Assembly (NCBI GenBank): GCA_029253285.1
Contig: JAQWZU010000029.1
Coordinates: 1-64,000, forward strand
Direction: 5' to 3'
Origin: Akkermansiaceae bacterium
GTDB taxonomy: Bacteria > Verrucomicrobiota > Verrucomicrobiia > Verrucomicrobiales > Akkermansiaceae
Length of the DNA: 64,000 bases
Notes under the pieces: generated by a model
What the model saw: only the letters and a program-made list of their open reading frames with translations
Database searches by the model: none
What the model was told of the DNA's origin: nothing
Shown here: positions 19,204 to 28,510 of the stretch, piece after piece
Numbering within the stretch: position 1 is the first letter of the stretch
Layout of the letters: every line of letters starts with the position of its first letter
Made by a program: the position numbers and the translations under genes

Positions 19204-19240
19204 CAGCCCCCGGGCCGTGCTGCGCCTTCGGGGGCTTTTT
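19204..19240 (+). terminator. Rho-independent terminator after the PEP-CTERM gene
   Basis: GCCCCCG and CGGGGGC form a 7-bp GC stem around a 15-nt loop, followed directly by six T. Unusually, the T-run ends only one base before the next gene's ATG at 19242, so the terminator occupies that gene's ribosome-binding region. Confidence 0.8.
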
Positions 19241-19241
19241 T

Positions 19242-22200
19242 ATGAATATTATTAAACCTCTCTCTGCTCTGGTTATACTACCCTCTGTCTGTTTGGCGGA
19301 GGTTGTGATCAGTGAAATCAACGGTGCCTCGTCGGACCGACTTTTGAAATATTCGGATTCTGGGCAGCCAAGTCTCGGGCCCGGCATCCCTTGGTTTGAA
19401 CGAGCGTTCGATGACTCGGGTTGGCTTGTTGGACCAAGTCCATTTGGTTTCGGGTATGGCGGGGTTTCGACCAACTTGTCTTCTGCCCTTCAGGGAAAGA
19501 CTCCTTCGCTCTATCTTCGCAAAACGTTCAATGTTTCGGCGGCTCAGTCCGCCTCCCTGGCAGATCTGAGTTTGACGACGGAATTTGATGACGGGATCAT
19601 TGTCTTCGTCAATGGCATTGAAGTGTCCCGGTGTAATCTCGGCGCGCCGGGAATGTTTATCTTTTCTGATCAGGTGGCATTCAATGAGGATTCCACCGAG
19701 GGAAGCCCGGTTTCCCTTAATCTCGGGAGAGCTTCGGATGTTCTTTTGGAGGGAGAAAATGTCGTTGCGGTGCAGGTGGGAAACCGGACCACTTCTTCGC
19801 CGATGTATTTCAGCGGGTCACTCCGCATCAACGCCGGCGTGACTTTACTGAATGTTGTTTCCGAAGATTTTTCGACCGCCAACGGGGCGTTCAAAACCCA
19901 TTCGAACGTTGCTGGTTCCATTACCAATACGACCACCGGCACTCCGTTGCCCAATGGTTGGCTCGACCTTTCGCCCTTGGTCTCGAGTGGAAGCAATTGG
20001 ACTGAACTTGAGGTGAGATCGCAATCCGAGGCAGGAGGGGGAGAAGCGGGGGGTGGCGCGGTTTCCTACACGGTTTCAGGTGGGGGAACCTCCGACGACG
20101 CGGTTATTGCTTTTCCGCCGGTTTCGATGGGAACCTACTGGGCGGGTGGAGCGCTGACTACCGCGAATCTCAGCGAGACCCGGGTTTCTTTTCGATTCAA
20201 AGGTGACTCCGGAACTGCGTATGACTTTATCATTGAGTCACCGGATGGTGTTGCTTCGGCAACAGGCTTTCCACTCGTGGCGGCAAGCAGCGACGAAACA
20301 TTGGGTTACTGGAGATTTGATGAGGGAAATGCCTCGAACGGATCAACCATTGCGGTGGCCGCGGATTCTTCGGGCAATGGATTTGATGCTAATCCGAGTG
20401 GGGGTGGCGCGGGTTCTTATTCCACTGATGTTCCGGGGGACCTCATTTTTGATCCACTCGCGAATTCGACACGGAGCAATCAATTTTCCATGGATGTTTC
20501 GGCTTCGGGTCGCCGGATGGCAGCGCCCAATTCGTCGGAATTCAACACCTCGTTCACGGTGGAAATGTTCATCAGGATCGATGAGGAACCGCCGGGATAC
20601 AATTCCTTCCTGAGGCGTCAATCATCGACATCATCACGCTGGCAAATCGATTTTGATCACGCGGGTTCGGGGCCTTTCGGGAGAATTCGTTCCCGCATGG
20701 ATACCCCTGACGGAGACAACACAAATTTCGTGCTTGGACCTGTCGGAGGTTTTTCCGTTCCTTCCGAGCAGAGAATTTGGGTCGATACCGATTCGGGGAA
20801 TGGCTTGGTTTCAAGCTACAACGATCCCTCGGATTGGGCCAATGATGGCAATGGGATCAATGACAGCCCCGGCTGGCATCATGTCGCGCTCTCGCTCGAC
20901 GAAGAGACCGGTGTCGCAAAGTTCTACTTTGACTACGAACTTATGCAGACCCGGACCCTCACCGACAATGATAATAGTGGTTATGTGCATCCTTCGGCCG
21001 TGATCGAGTTTGGGAAATTTAGCTCATCGTATGACATGCTCATCGACGAGGTTCGCTACGCCGGACGACCGCTCGATCCCGATGAGTTTCTTCAAGTTGT
21101 TGCGAGTGCGCCCGAGGTTTGGTCCACCTACGAAGTGGATTTGGGGCAAGCGGATCCCGCGGAGCGGACCGCGTTTATCAACCACCTTAATTCCAACAAT
21201 CTTACCTCGTTTGTTCCAGCCCTGCGGATTCGGGGAGAGAGCTATTCTGAAACTGGCAAAACCCTCACCCTTGATTCCTATAGCGTCGATTACACCCAGG
21301 GTGGTGCGAGTGCCAATCTCATTGTGGGAAATGCCAACTGGCAATACCACCTGGGGACGGCGGAACCCTCCGGCGGGGTTCATGAAACAGCTCTTGAAGT
21401 GGACCGGGCCGAGTTTGTGGATTGGATTGAGTTGGAGAATACCGATGCCTCTGCTGTTGATCTCACAGGGTGGTCGCTCACGGATGATAGCGGGGATTCC
21501 AGCAAGTGGACTTTTCCTCCCGGCACCACGATCCCGGCAAACGGACATCTTCTTGTCCTTGCAGATGATCTCGATCTCACCGGGCTCAGTCCTAATTTTC
21601 TGCACGCCAATTTCAAGCTCGCCCGCGGAGGAGAGTATCTAGCCTTGTTTGATGACTCCGGAGCTCCTCGAACCGAATTTTCGGGAGGCTTTCCGAGGCA
21701 GCTGGATTTTCATTCCTATGGTCTTGAGCCGGGGGGGGGCACCTACGTTTATCTCTCCGGGCCGACGCCGGGTAAAGCCAATGCCGGCCCGTCGTTTGCC
21801 GGAGTGGTGCAGAAACCCGACTTCGATGTTCCAAGCGGATTTCATGCGGGCACAGTAGCCTTGGGGATCACTACCCTTACACCGGGAGCAGTGATCCGAT
21901 ACACAACGGACGGAACGGAGCCGACTCTCACAAACGGGAGCACTTACTCCAGTTCATTGTCACTTCCGCAGATTAATTCACAAACAGCCCACACGATTAG
22001 GGCCCGTGCTTTCTTGTCCGGTCAAATTCCCTCCAGAGTGAAATCAGGCAGCTACCTGGTTGGGCAGAGCTCCAACATCATTTCGGCTCCAGCCATGCTT
22101 TTCACGGCGGATACCGAACGATCGTTCACCAAACCCTACGGGGTTCTCTCAATCGAGGGTGGGAGCTACGTCGATTCAAAATGGGAAGCAGATGACAAGG

Positions 22201-24566
22201 GCGATTACAACATGGCGCGGGAGCGGGGGAGAGCCTTTGAGCGTCCGGCCTTCATTGAATTCTATTCCGCAAACTCGACCTTGGGATTTCGTGAGGACGC
22301 CGGACTTCGAATGTCCGCCAGTAATTATTCCCGACCCCGCATGATCCTGGGCGGTGTTGAGAATTCTCCCTGGGCCACCAATTCGCGGGAAAAGCCTTCT
22401 TTTAACTTGTACTTTCGGGATGAATACGAGGATTCCTCAATTACCTTCCCGATCTTTGGTGAAGACTATCCCGTCGATACTTTTGAGCAGCTTCGTCCCC
22501 GGGCCGGAAAGAACGATATCAACAACCCACACATCAAGGACGAGGTCATCCGCCGGCTATACCTCGATATGGGTAATATTGGTTCGCGCGGGATCTTTAA
22601 TAGTCTGTATTTAAACGGGGAGTGGAAGGGGTTCTACAACACCTGTGAACGACTTCGGGAGCCGTTTTTTCAAGCTCATTATCCGGGTTCCGAAGAATGG
22701 GATATCCGCCAGGCCGGCAATGCCAACGGAGGACTTGCCGAAGGAGACAATGACGCCTGGAATGAACTTAACACCCGCCTGCAGGCTTCCAATGTGAACA
22801 GCCAATCCAACTGGGAAAATGCTCTCAAGCTGGTTGACCCGGTAGCGATGGCTGATTACTTCTTGCTCAATATCTATGGCGCCACGTGGGACTGGCCAAA
22901 TAACAACTGGGTATCGGCCCGGGAACGCTCGGCGAACGGTCGCTATCGCTTTTATGTTTGGGATGCAGAGGGGGCGTTTGGGCATCCACGTCGAACGGGA
23001 AACAACAACAGCAACAAGCCCGTCGACTTCAACACCATCACCCAGGACCTTCTCTCCCGGACAGATTCCACTTCACAAATGTTTCAGCAACTCGAACGTT
23101 GGCCGGAATTCCGCCTGCTTCTTGCCGATCGGATTCACAAGCACTTTTTTCACGGAGGAACCCTCGATGATTCTTCGCCTGCTGCTTCGCACATCAAGGG
23201 AGTGATTGATAACGCGATCTCAGAATTCTCACCTCTTCTGGATGAGCGTTCCAATCAAGCAGTTGATACGGAGTTCTGGGAATATTGGACCAATTCGGGT
23301 TCGTCACGCAGGAGTTATCTTCTTGGACCCAACGATGAGCATTTCCGTGATGCCGGATATTGGCCGAATACCGGTCCACCGGTTTTTAGTCAGCATGGGG
23401 GAGAATTTTCAGCAGGTTTTGAACTGACGATGACTGGTGGTTCGGGAACCATTTTCTATACCACCGATGGCACTGATCCGCGTGAGTTTGGCGGGGTGAC
23501 GGGTGGAACGGCGCTGGTCTATGGCTCATCTGTTGTTCTTCCACAGGCTATTGTGACAGTGAAGGCCCGTCTCCGGAGCCCGGAAGGAGAATGGAGTGCT
23601 CTGACCGAGGCGGAGTTCAAGGTCGGCCTTGTTCAACCGTCTTTCTCGAATCTCGTGATCTCGGAAATCCACTATCATCCGGGAGCGCCCACGACGGCGG
23701 AAGTTGCTGCAGGTTTTTCCGATCCGGATGATTTTGAATTCATTCAGCTAAAGAATATGGGAATTCAAACCCTCGATCTCTCTGAATTGTCATTCACGGA
23801 TGGTATTGGATTTGATTTCGCGACAGGTTTGGTGACTTCCCTTGCTCCGGATGCCACGGTCATTGTAGTGAGGAGTCTTAATGCCTTTAGGCTCCGCTAT
23901 GGAAGCTCATTTGATTCGCTTCTTGTCGGTCAGTTTACCGGAGGCCTCTCCAATGGAGGGGAGCAGATTGTTTTGGAGACGCCTTCCGAAGTCATCCGAT
24001 CGTTCAGTTACGGCGATTCACTTCCGTGGCCGGAGTGTGCGGATGGAGATGGCATCTCGCTGATTCTTCTTGCTCCGGCCTCAAACCCCGATCACTCGCT
24101 TGCTGTCAATTGGATCGGCTCTGCACAGATTGGAGGGCTCCCCGGAGGACAACCCCGGGCGCTCACCTACGCGGAATGGCAGGGTTATTCCTTTGCCGGA
24201 CAGTCCACCGGACCGGAAGATGATCCTGATCTGGATGGTTTACCCAATCTGATTGAGTTTTATTTGGGATCGCTTCCCGGAAAGAACGATGCCTCGAATC
24301 ATGCTCCTCAGGGCTCCTTGGTGGATGATGGAGGGGAGAAATATCTCACCCTCACTTTCTCCGAGGTCGCCGGTCAAAGTGGCTTGAACGGAAGTGTCCA
24401 GGTTTCTACGGATCTTGAGAATTGGAGTTCGGATCCCGAAGACATTGTGGAACTTCTTCCTGCCCTTCCCAATGGCAACGGGAGTCTTCAGCGGACCTTC
24501 CGTGTCCTGACTCCCGTGTCTGCCGACGTAAAGCAATTCGTTCGTCTCAGGGTGATTCAGAACTAG
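19242..24566 (+). CDS. Giant secreted CotH-kinase-family protein with LamG and lamin-tail domains
   Basis: 1774 residues with a signal peptide (residues 1-19, MNIIKPLSALVILPSVCLA). In order: an N-terminal beta domain with FVNGIEVSRCNLG near 125; a LamG module near 350-625 of the same type as in the two upstream genes; a lamin-tail (LTD) domain near 715-830 (EFVDWIELENTD); a chitobiase/hexosaminidase C-terminal-like domain near 865-935 (IRYTTDGTEPT); a CotH-type region near 955-1300 with YLNGEWKGFYNTCERLREPF, WDWPNNNW and YVWDAEGAFG; a second such domain near 1400 (IFYTTDGTDP); and a second LTD from about 1470 (LVISEIHYHPG). CotH in Bacillus is an atypical protein kinase; in these mosaic proteins the role is unproven. 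Probably surface-associated. Confidence 0.9.
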   Translation: MNIIKPLSALVILPSVCLAEVVISEINGASSDRLLKYSDSGQPSLGPGIPWFERAFDDSGWLVGPSPFGFGYGGVSTNLSSALQGKTPSLYLRKTFNVSAAQSASLADLSLTTEFDDGIIVFVNGIEVSRCNLGAPGMFIFSDQVAFNEDSTEGSPVSLNLGRASDVLLEGENVVAVQVGNRTTSSPMYFSGSLRINAGVTLLNVVSEDFSTANGAFKTHSNVAGSITNTTTGTPLPNGWLDLSPLVSSGSNWTELEVRSQSEAGGGEAGGGAVSYTVSGGGTSDDAVIAFPPVSMGTYWAGGALTTANLSETRVSFRFKGDSGTAYDFIIESPDGVASATGFPLVAASSDETLGYWRFDEGNASNGSTIAVAADSSGNGFDANPSGGGAGSYSTDVPGDLIFDPLANSTRSNQFSMDVSASGRRMAAPNSSEFNTSFTVEMFIRIDEEPPGYNSFLRRQSSTSSRWQIDFDHAGSGPFGRIRSRMDTPDGDNTNFVLGPVGGFSVPSEQRIWVDTDSGNGLVSSYNDPSDWANDGNGINDSPGWHHVALSLDEETGVAKFYFDYELMQTRTLTDNDNSGYVHPSAVIEFGKFSSSYDMLIDEVRYAGRPLDPDEFLQVVASAPEVWSTYEVDLGQADPAERTAFINHLNSNNLTSFVPALRIRGESYSETGKTLTLDSYSVDYTQGGASANLIVGNANWQYHLGTAEPSGGVHETALEVDRAEFVDWIELENTDASAVDLTGWSLTDDSGDSSKWTFPPGTTIPANGHLLVLADDLDLTGLSPNFLHANFKLARGGEYLALFDDSGAPRTEFSGGFPRQLDFHSYGLEPGGGTYVYLSGPTPGKANAGPSFAGVVQKPDFDVPSGFHAGTVALGITTLTPGAVIRYTTDGTEPTLTNGSTYSSSLSLPQINSQTAHTIRARAFLSGQIPSRVKSGSYLVGQSSNIISAPAMLFTADTERSFTKPYGVLSIEGGSYVDSKWEADDKGDYNMARERGRAFERPAFIEFYSANSTLGFREDAGLRMSASNYSRPRMILGGVENSPWATNSREKPSFNLYFRDEYEDSSITFPIFGEDYPVDTFEQLRPRAGKNDINNPHIKDEVIRRLYLDMGNIGSRGIFNSLYLNGEWKGFYNTCERLREPFFQAHYPGSEEWDIRQAGNANGGLAEGDNDAWNELNTRLQASNVNSQSNWENALKLVDPVAMADYFLLNIYGATWDWPNNNWVSARERSANGRYRFYVWDAEGAFGHPRRTGNNNSNKPVDFNTITQDLLSRTDSTSQMFQQLERWPEFRLLLADRIHKHFFHGGTLDDSSPAASHIKGVIDNAISEFSPLLDERSNQAVDTEFWEYWTNSGSSRRSYLLGPNDEHFRDAGYWPNTGPPVFSQHGGEFSAGFELTMTGGSGTIFYTTDGTDPREFGGVTGGTALVYGSSVVLPQAIVTVKARLRSPEGEWSALTEAEFKVGLVQPSFSNLVISEIHYHPGAPTTAEVAAGFSDPDDFEFIQLKNMGIQTLDLSELSFTDGIGFDFATGLVTSLAPDATVIVVRSLNAFRLRYGSSFDSLLVGQFTGGLSNGGEQIVLETPSEVIRSFSYGDSLPWPECADGDGISLILLAPASNPDHSLAVNWIGSAQIGGLPGGQPRALTYAEWQGYSFAGQSTGPEDDPDLDGLPNLIEFYLGSLPGKNDASNHAPQGSLVDDGGEKYLTLTFSEVAGQSGLNGSVQVSTDLENWSSDPEDIVELLPALPNGNGSLQRTFRVLTPVSADVKQFVRLRVIQN

Positions 24567-24649
24567 GAATATCATGGTTACAGATGGCGGAAGCTGAAGG
24601 ATTCGTCAGGTCTTTCAGGGGATGAATTTTGGCTGCTTGCCAGGCCCAC

Positions 24650-24734
24650 CTTCGCAAAAACTTCGGCGGGCAGCCTTCGCCAAGGCTCCGTCAAGTCAAG
24701 CTGCTGGCTTGCTCGCCGAAGCCCTGGCGAAGGC
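24650..24734. repeat. Inverted repeat beside the tmRNA 3' end
   Basis: GCCTTCGCCAAGGCT and GCCCTGGCGAAGGCT are near-perfect inverted copies about 45 bp apart, with further complementary CTTCGGCG and CGCCGAAG blocks. On the tmRNA (minus) strand the distal arm is followed by TTTTTGCG, so the structure may terminate tmRNA transcription. REP-like palindromes of this look are common between genes. Confidence 0.5.
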
Positions 24735-25097
24735 TGGTGGAGGCGAGGGGAGTTGAACCCCTGTCCTAAATGCCTTTCACATTAGCGTCTACATGGGTAG
24801 CCGGGCATCTACTGATTTAAGATTTGTCAGGCCTCACCCGGCCCGTCTGACAATCCGATGATCCTGTTTGAGTTTCGCCAATCTTCCCGGATTCCCGAAT
24901 GAGTGACTAGTCTGCTAAGTAGTCGCCCCGCACCGTAACAGACATCAGGATTGGAACGTTGCTGTCAATTAAGCAGCAAGTGCGAGCTCGTTAGAGTCTG
25001 CAATTATTTGTTTTGAACGGCTTTTTTAAGAGGCCAACCGATCAACCTCTCCATGCAGCTAGCGTTTCCAGCGTTCAGTCGAAACCAGAACGCCCCC
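24735..25097 (-). ncRNA. ssrA: tmRNA (transfer-messenger RNA)
   Basis: Rescues stalled ribosomes with SmpB. The 3' end reads GGGGTTCAACTCCCCTCGCC then TCCACCA, a tRNA-like T-arm plus an encoded CCA. The 5' end is GGGGGCGTTCTGGTTTCGAC, the conserved tmRNA start, and GGGGGCG pairs with CGCCUCC to make the acceptor stem. The tag frame is GCA GAC TCT AAC GAG CTC, then GCA CTT GCT GCT TAA at 24969-25001, giving ADSNELALAA, whose LAA end is the usual protease signal. Length about 363 nt, one-piece form. Confidence 0.95.
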
Positions 25098-25187
25098 ACG
25101 TGCTGGGGAAAGGGTGGACCCGGTTTGGAAAAAATTCAACTGAATTGTCGCTCGTGATGTGGTTGGTTTCTTCTTCCGCCAACTAAC

Positions 25188-26603
25188 TTGCCTGAAATTG
25201 TGAATACTTCTCTCTATTGCCATTCCCTCGCCTTGGTCGCGCTGCGCGTATTTGCGGGGCTTCTCGGTGTGACCCTGCTTGTGTCGACCGCTCCGGCCAG
25301 AAAGAAGTTCGATGAGTCGAAGCTGGAGTTTATTGATAACGGAACGATTAAACTGGGAGTGAGTCCGGATCTAGGAGGAGCCATCACCTACCTGTCCAAG
25401 TCAGGTCGTGACAAAAATGTCATCAACAATCATGACTGGGGGAGGCAGATTCAAATGTCCTTTTTTGGTGGTCCCGTGCCCTACGAGGAGAAGGGGCAGA
25501 AGCCGAAAAAGCATTGGGCGCATATTGGCTGGAATCCGATTCAAGCCGGCGATGACTACGGCAATGGATCTCAGATCGTCGAGTTCACCAAAAAGGAGAC
25601 GAGTCTCTACGTGAAGTGCATTCCCAAGCAGTGGCCTTTGAATAACATTCCTGGCGAATGTACTTACGAAAGCTTTGTCGAGCTGAAGGGGAATACGGTT
25701 GAGGTGAAATGCCGGCTTGTGAACGCGCGCTCGGACAAGACCCAGTATCCCGGGAGGCATCAGGAACTCCCTGCGGTTTATACCAACGGAGAGTTTTATC
25801 GCTTGATGACTTATCGTGGTGATCAGCCCTTCACCGGCGACAAGCTTGCCCGGATCTCCAAGAAAGTCGGGAGAGGATTTCCGTGGAAGTATTGGCTAGC
25901 GACGGAAAACTGGGCCGCTTTGGTTAATGATGATGATTGGGGGCTTGGTATTTATAAACCAAACAACAGCTTGTTCATCGGAGGCTTCGCTGGAAAGGAA
26001 GGGCGGGGCGGCACGCATGATTCCCCGACAGGCTACATCGCTCCACTGCATAGGGAGATCCTCGATCACAATATTACTTACGAGTATGACTACTCGCTAA
26101 TTCTTGGCAGTCTCAATGAGATTCGTGGCTACGCTATGGAACAAGCGAAGGGCATAAAGCCTCCGGACTGGAAATTTGAGCGTGACCGTCAGCATTGGCG
26201 ATACCAGGCGGATGGTGGAAAGGGGACGGATGCGGGTTGGCCGATCAAGGGACATCTTCAGCTTGATCTCGGAGAGCCCGGGATTGCAGCGATCAGTCCG
26301 CCGGCTTTGTGGCAGGCAAAAGAGGCCCCGATACTTTTTATTGAGGCTGCGTTTAAGACAGAGCGAAAGGAAGCGATGGTGGCCTGGACAAATTATGAGG
26401 CTGACGGCCACAATCCCGGATTCAAGGCGAAGAACCAGCTTCGGTTCGATATTATTGGGGATGGTAAATTGAGGACATACCAGATCGATTTAAAATCAGC
26501 CCCAACGTACAGGGGGGCATTGAGCTATTTGATGGTGAAGCCGGTGTTTGAGCCGGATCAGGGAGCTTGGGTGAAAATTAAAGGCATTCGTCTGGGGAAA
26601 TAA
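25188..26603 (+). CDS. Secreted protein of unknown function
   Basis: 471 residues from a TTG; a GTG at 25200 is an equally possible start and neither has a clear Shine-Dalgarno. A hydrophobic segment at about residues 13-36 ending STAPA looks like a signal peptide. The body (LEFIDNGTIKLGVSPDLGGA, NHDWGRQIQMSFFGG, YTNGEFYRLMTYRGDQPF) resembles beta-sandwich enzymes of the aldose-epimerase or glycoside-hydrolase-associated kind found in PVC and Bacteroidota genomes. I cannot name catalytic residues. It stands alone between the tmRNA and ribosomal genes, on the opposite strand to the tmRNA. Confidence 0.75.
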   Translation: MPEIVNTSLYCHSLALVALRVFAGLLGVTLLVSTAPARKKFDESKLEFIDNGTIKLGVSPDLGGAITYLSKSGRDKNVINNHDWGRQIQMSFFGGPVPYEEKGQKPKKHWAHIGWNPIQAGDDYGNGSQIVEFTKKETSLYVKCIPKQWPLNNIPGECTYESFVELKGNTVEVKCRLVNARSDKTQYPGRHQELPAVYTNGEFYRLMTYRGDQPFTGDKLARISKKVGRGFPWKYWLATENWAALVNDDDWGLGIYKPNNSLFIGGFAGKEGRGGTHDSPTGYIAPLHREILDHNITYEYDYSLILGSLNEIRGYAMEQAKGIKPPDWKFERDRQHWRYQADGGKGTDAGWPIKGHLQLDLGEPGIAAISPPALWQAKEAPILFIEAAFKTERKEAMVAWTNYEADGHNPGFKAKNQLRFDIIGDGKLRTYQIDLKSAPTYRGALSYLMVKPVFEPDQGAWVKIKGIRLGK

Positions 26604-26746
26604 AAGCTTTGTGAGTTCACTAAAGGCCTGGTTTTGGCTGAATGTTTTTAAGGAATCTTAAATAAATCGGTCATTTTGTGGAAAAGTGCCGGATTCCTCT
26701 TGCCTGTGGGGGGAACTTTGCTACTGAACCCGCCCCGCGAGACCGC

Positions 26747-26769
26747 ATCAGGCGATTTCGTGGCCTGAT
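26747..26769 (+). promoter_or_regulatory. Hairpin in the rpsM leader
   Basis: ATCAGGC and GCCTGAT pair perfectly around a nine-base loop, ending 21 bp before the rpsM ATG. Ribosomal operons are often controlled by a product protein binding a leader structure; S4 does this for the equivalent operon in E. coli. Whether this hairpin is such a site is inference. Confidence 0.4.
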
Positions 26770-26790
26770 TCCTGAATCAACCTTAAGACC

Positions 26791-27159
26791 ATGGCACGAC
26801 TTTTTGGCACAGACATCCCTAATGAGAAGCGCATCGAAGCCTCTCTTCCGTATATTTTTGGCATTGGTCCATCGACCTCGTCAAAGATCCTTGAACACGC
26901 AGGTGTGAATCCAGACATCCGTACTGGTGAGCTGAGCGAAGAGCAACTCGTTAAGATCGCGACTGTGATCCAAAACGAGGGCATCATGATTGAGGGTGAC
27001 CTCCGTCGTGAGCGTCAGGGACAAATGAAGCGCCTCGCTTCGATCAACTGCTACCGCGGAATTCGTCACAAGCGTGGCCTTCCAGTTCGCGGACAGCGCA
27101 CACGCACCAACTCACGTACTCGCAAGGGTAAGCGTAGGACTGTGGGTGTTGCCAAGTAA
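26791..27159 (+). CDS. rpsM: 30S ribosomal protein S13
   Basis: 122 residues, the normal length for bacterial S13. It starts MARLFGTDIPNEKRIEASLP, has the helix-hairpin-helix-like IFGIGPSTSSKIL segment, and the basic tail RGLPVRGQRTRTNSRTRKGK that reaches the decoding region and contacts the P-site tRNA. First gene of rpsM-rpsK-rpsD, preceded by a 187-bp leader with a hairpin. The usual secY, infA or rpmJ neighbours are not upstream. Confidence 0.98.
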   Translation: MARLFGTDIPNEKRIEASLPYIFGIGPSTSSKILEHAGVNPDIRTGELSEEQLVKIATVIQNEGIMIEGDLRRERQGQMKRLASINCYRGIRHKRGLPVRGQRTRTNSRTRKGKRRTVGVAK

Positions 27160-27199
27160 TCCCGTCCGGATTATTTGAATTTACGATTTTATCCATAAC

Positions 27200-27841
27200 A
27201 TGGCTGAAGAAAACAAAAACGAGGAGACCGAGGAAGTCACCGACGCAGCACCAGCTGCCGAGGAAACTCCTGCGGAAACTCCAGCTCCTGAGGTGGCTGC
27301 TGAAGAAGCAGCTCCGGAAGCGTCTGACGAAGCAGCTCCTGCTGCCGAGGGTGAAGATGCTCCTGTTGAGGGCGAAGCAGCCGAGGGCGAAGATGCCCCG
27401 GCCAAGAAAGAGGAGAAGCGCGACATTTTTGCCGAGCTTCTCGGGGAGGAATCACCTGACAAGGTTAAGATTCACAAGTCCAAGAAGAGCAAGAACGTCG
27501 TCAAGGGCATCGTTCATGTCACTGCGACTTTCAACAACACTAGCGTGACCGTGACTGACGAGATGGGCAATACCATCGGTTGGTCCAGCGCTGGTAAGAT
27601 GGGTTTCAGAGGTTCTCGTAAGAGCACTGCTTATGCCGCCCAAGTTGTTTCGCAGGATGCCTGCCGTCAGGCAATGGCTCACGGACTTAAGGAAGTGAAA
27701 GTTCGCGTAAAAGGCCCCGGTGCCGGTCGTGAATCCGCTGTTCGCGCCGTGCAAGGTCTCGGGATTGACGTGAGCCTCATCCTCGATGTTACTGCAGTTC
27801 CGCACAATGGTTGCCGTCCCAAGAAGGCGCGTCGTGTTTAA
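27200..27841 (+). CDS. rpsK: 30S ribosomal protein S11 with acidic N-terminal extension
   Basis: The C-terminal ~120 residues (from about K93, [21 protein letters not shown]) are a complete bacterial S11, with [24 protein letters not shown] and the conserved C-terminal [13 protein letters not shown]. Ahead of it are about 92 residues rich in Glu, Ala and Pro that are not part of normal S11 (about 129 residues). No ATG sits just before the core, and the upstream frame starts right after a suitable gap from rpsM, so the extension is probably translated. Its role is unknown; the strong negative charge is unusual for a ribosomal protein and may be surface-exposed on the platform or removed. Confidence 0.95.
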   Translation: MAEENKNEETEEVTDAAPAAEETPAETPAPEVAAEEAAPEASDEAAPAAEGEDAPVEGEAAEGEDAPAKKEEKRDIFAELLGEESPDKVKIHKSKKSKNVVKGIVHVTATFNNTSVTVTDEMGNTIGWSSAGKMGFRGSRKSTAYAAQVVSQDACRQAMAHGLKEVKVRVKGPGAGRESAVRAVQGLGIDVSLILDVTAVPHNGCRPKKARRV

Positions 27842-27875
27842 TTCTTCCCACCCTTAATTTTAGAAAGACAGATCA

Positions 27876-28487
27876 ATGGCACGCTATACCGGCCCAAAAG
27901 ATAAGATCAATCGTCGCTTCGGAGTCCCGCTTTTCGGACCTTCGAAAGCTCTCGAGCGTCGTAACTACCCTCCGGGTCCTCACGGACTCCGTTCCGGACG
28001 TCGCAAGAAGTCCGACTACGCAATCGCCCTCGGCGAGAAGCAGAAGCTCAAGTTCATCTACGGTGTTCTTGAGAAGCAGTTCCGTGGATACTACCACGAA
28101 GCTGGACGCCGCCGCGGAATTACCGGTGACATCATGCTTCAGTTGCTTGAGACCCGACTCGACAATGTTTGCTACCGCCTCGGCTTCGGCAATACTCGTC
28201 AGGCAGCTCGGCAGCTTGTGAACCACGGTCACGTTCTCGTGAATGGTAAGAAAGTGGACATCGCTTCCTACCAGGTTCGCTCCGGAGACACGATTCAGAT
28301 TGGCAGCCGTGCTTCTTCACAGCAGCTCGGACTCCGCATGCTCGACCTCACTCAGTCTGTGCCTTTGCAGGACTGGTTGACTCTCGACCGTGAGAAGATG
28401 GAAGGAACCGTCGCACGTCTCCCCGAGACCGAAGACCTTGACTCACCAGTCAACCTCCAGCTTATCGTGGAACTTTACTCACGTTAA
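27876..28487 (+). CDS. rpsD: 30S ribosomal protein S4
   Basis: 203 residues, normal length. Starts MARYTGPKDKINRRFGVPLF; it lacks the Zn-binding cysteine cluster of some S4 proteins. The S4 RNA-binding domain is at about 92-155 (RLDNVCYRLGFGNTRQAARQ, VNHGHVLVNGKKVDI). S4 nucleates 30S assembly and in many bacteria represses its own operon. The gene follows rpsK by 34 bp and is followed by a strong terminator, so rpoA and rplQ, which usually come next, are not in this operon. Confidence 0.98.
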   Translation: MARYTGPKDKINRRFGVPLFGPSKALERRNYPPGPHGLRSGRRKKSDYAIALGEKQKLKFIYGVLEKQFRGYYHEAGRRRGITGDIMLQLLETRLDNVCYRLGFGNTRQAARQLVNHGHVLVNGKKVDIASYQVRSGDTIQIGSRASSQQLGLRMLDLTQSVPLQDWLTLDREKMEGTVARLPETEDLDSPVNLQLIVELYSR

Positions 28488-28510
28488 GTTCAACGCATCC
28501 CAAATTTCAA

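Noticed and set aside
24435-24625. Plus-strand ORF overlapping the end of the CotH gene
   Set aside because: Out-of-frame shadow with no independent start signal or homology that I can recognise.
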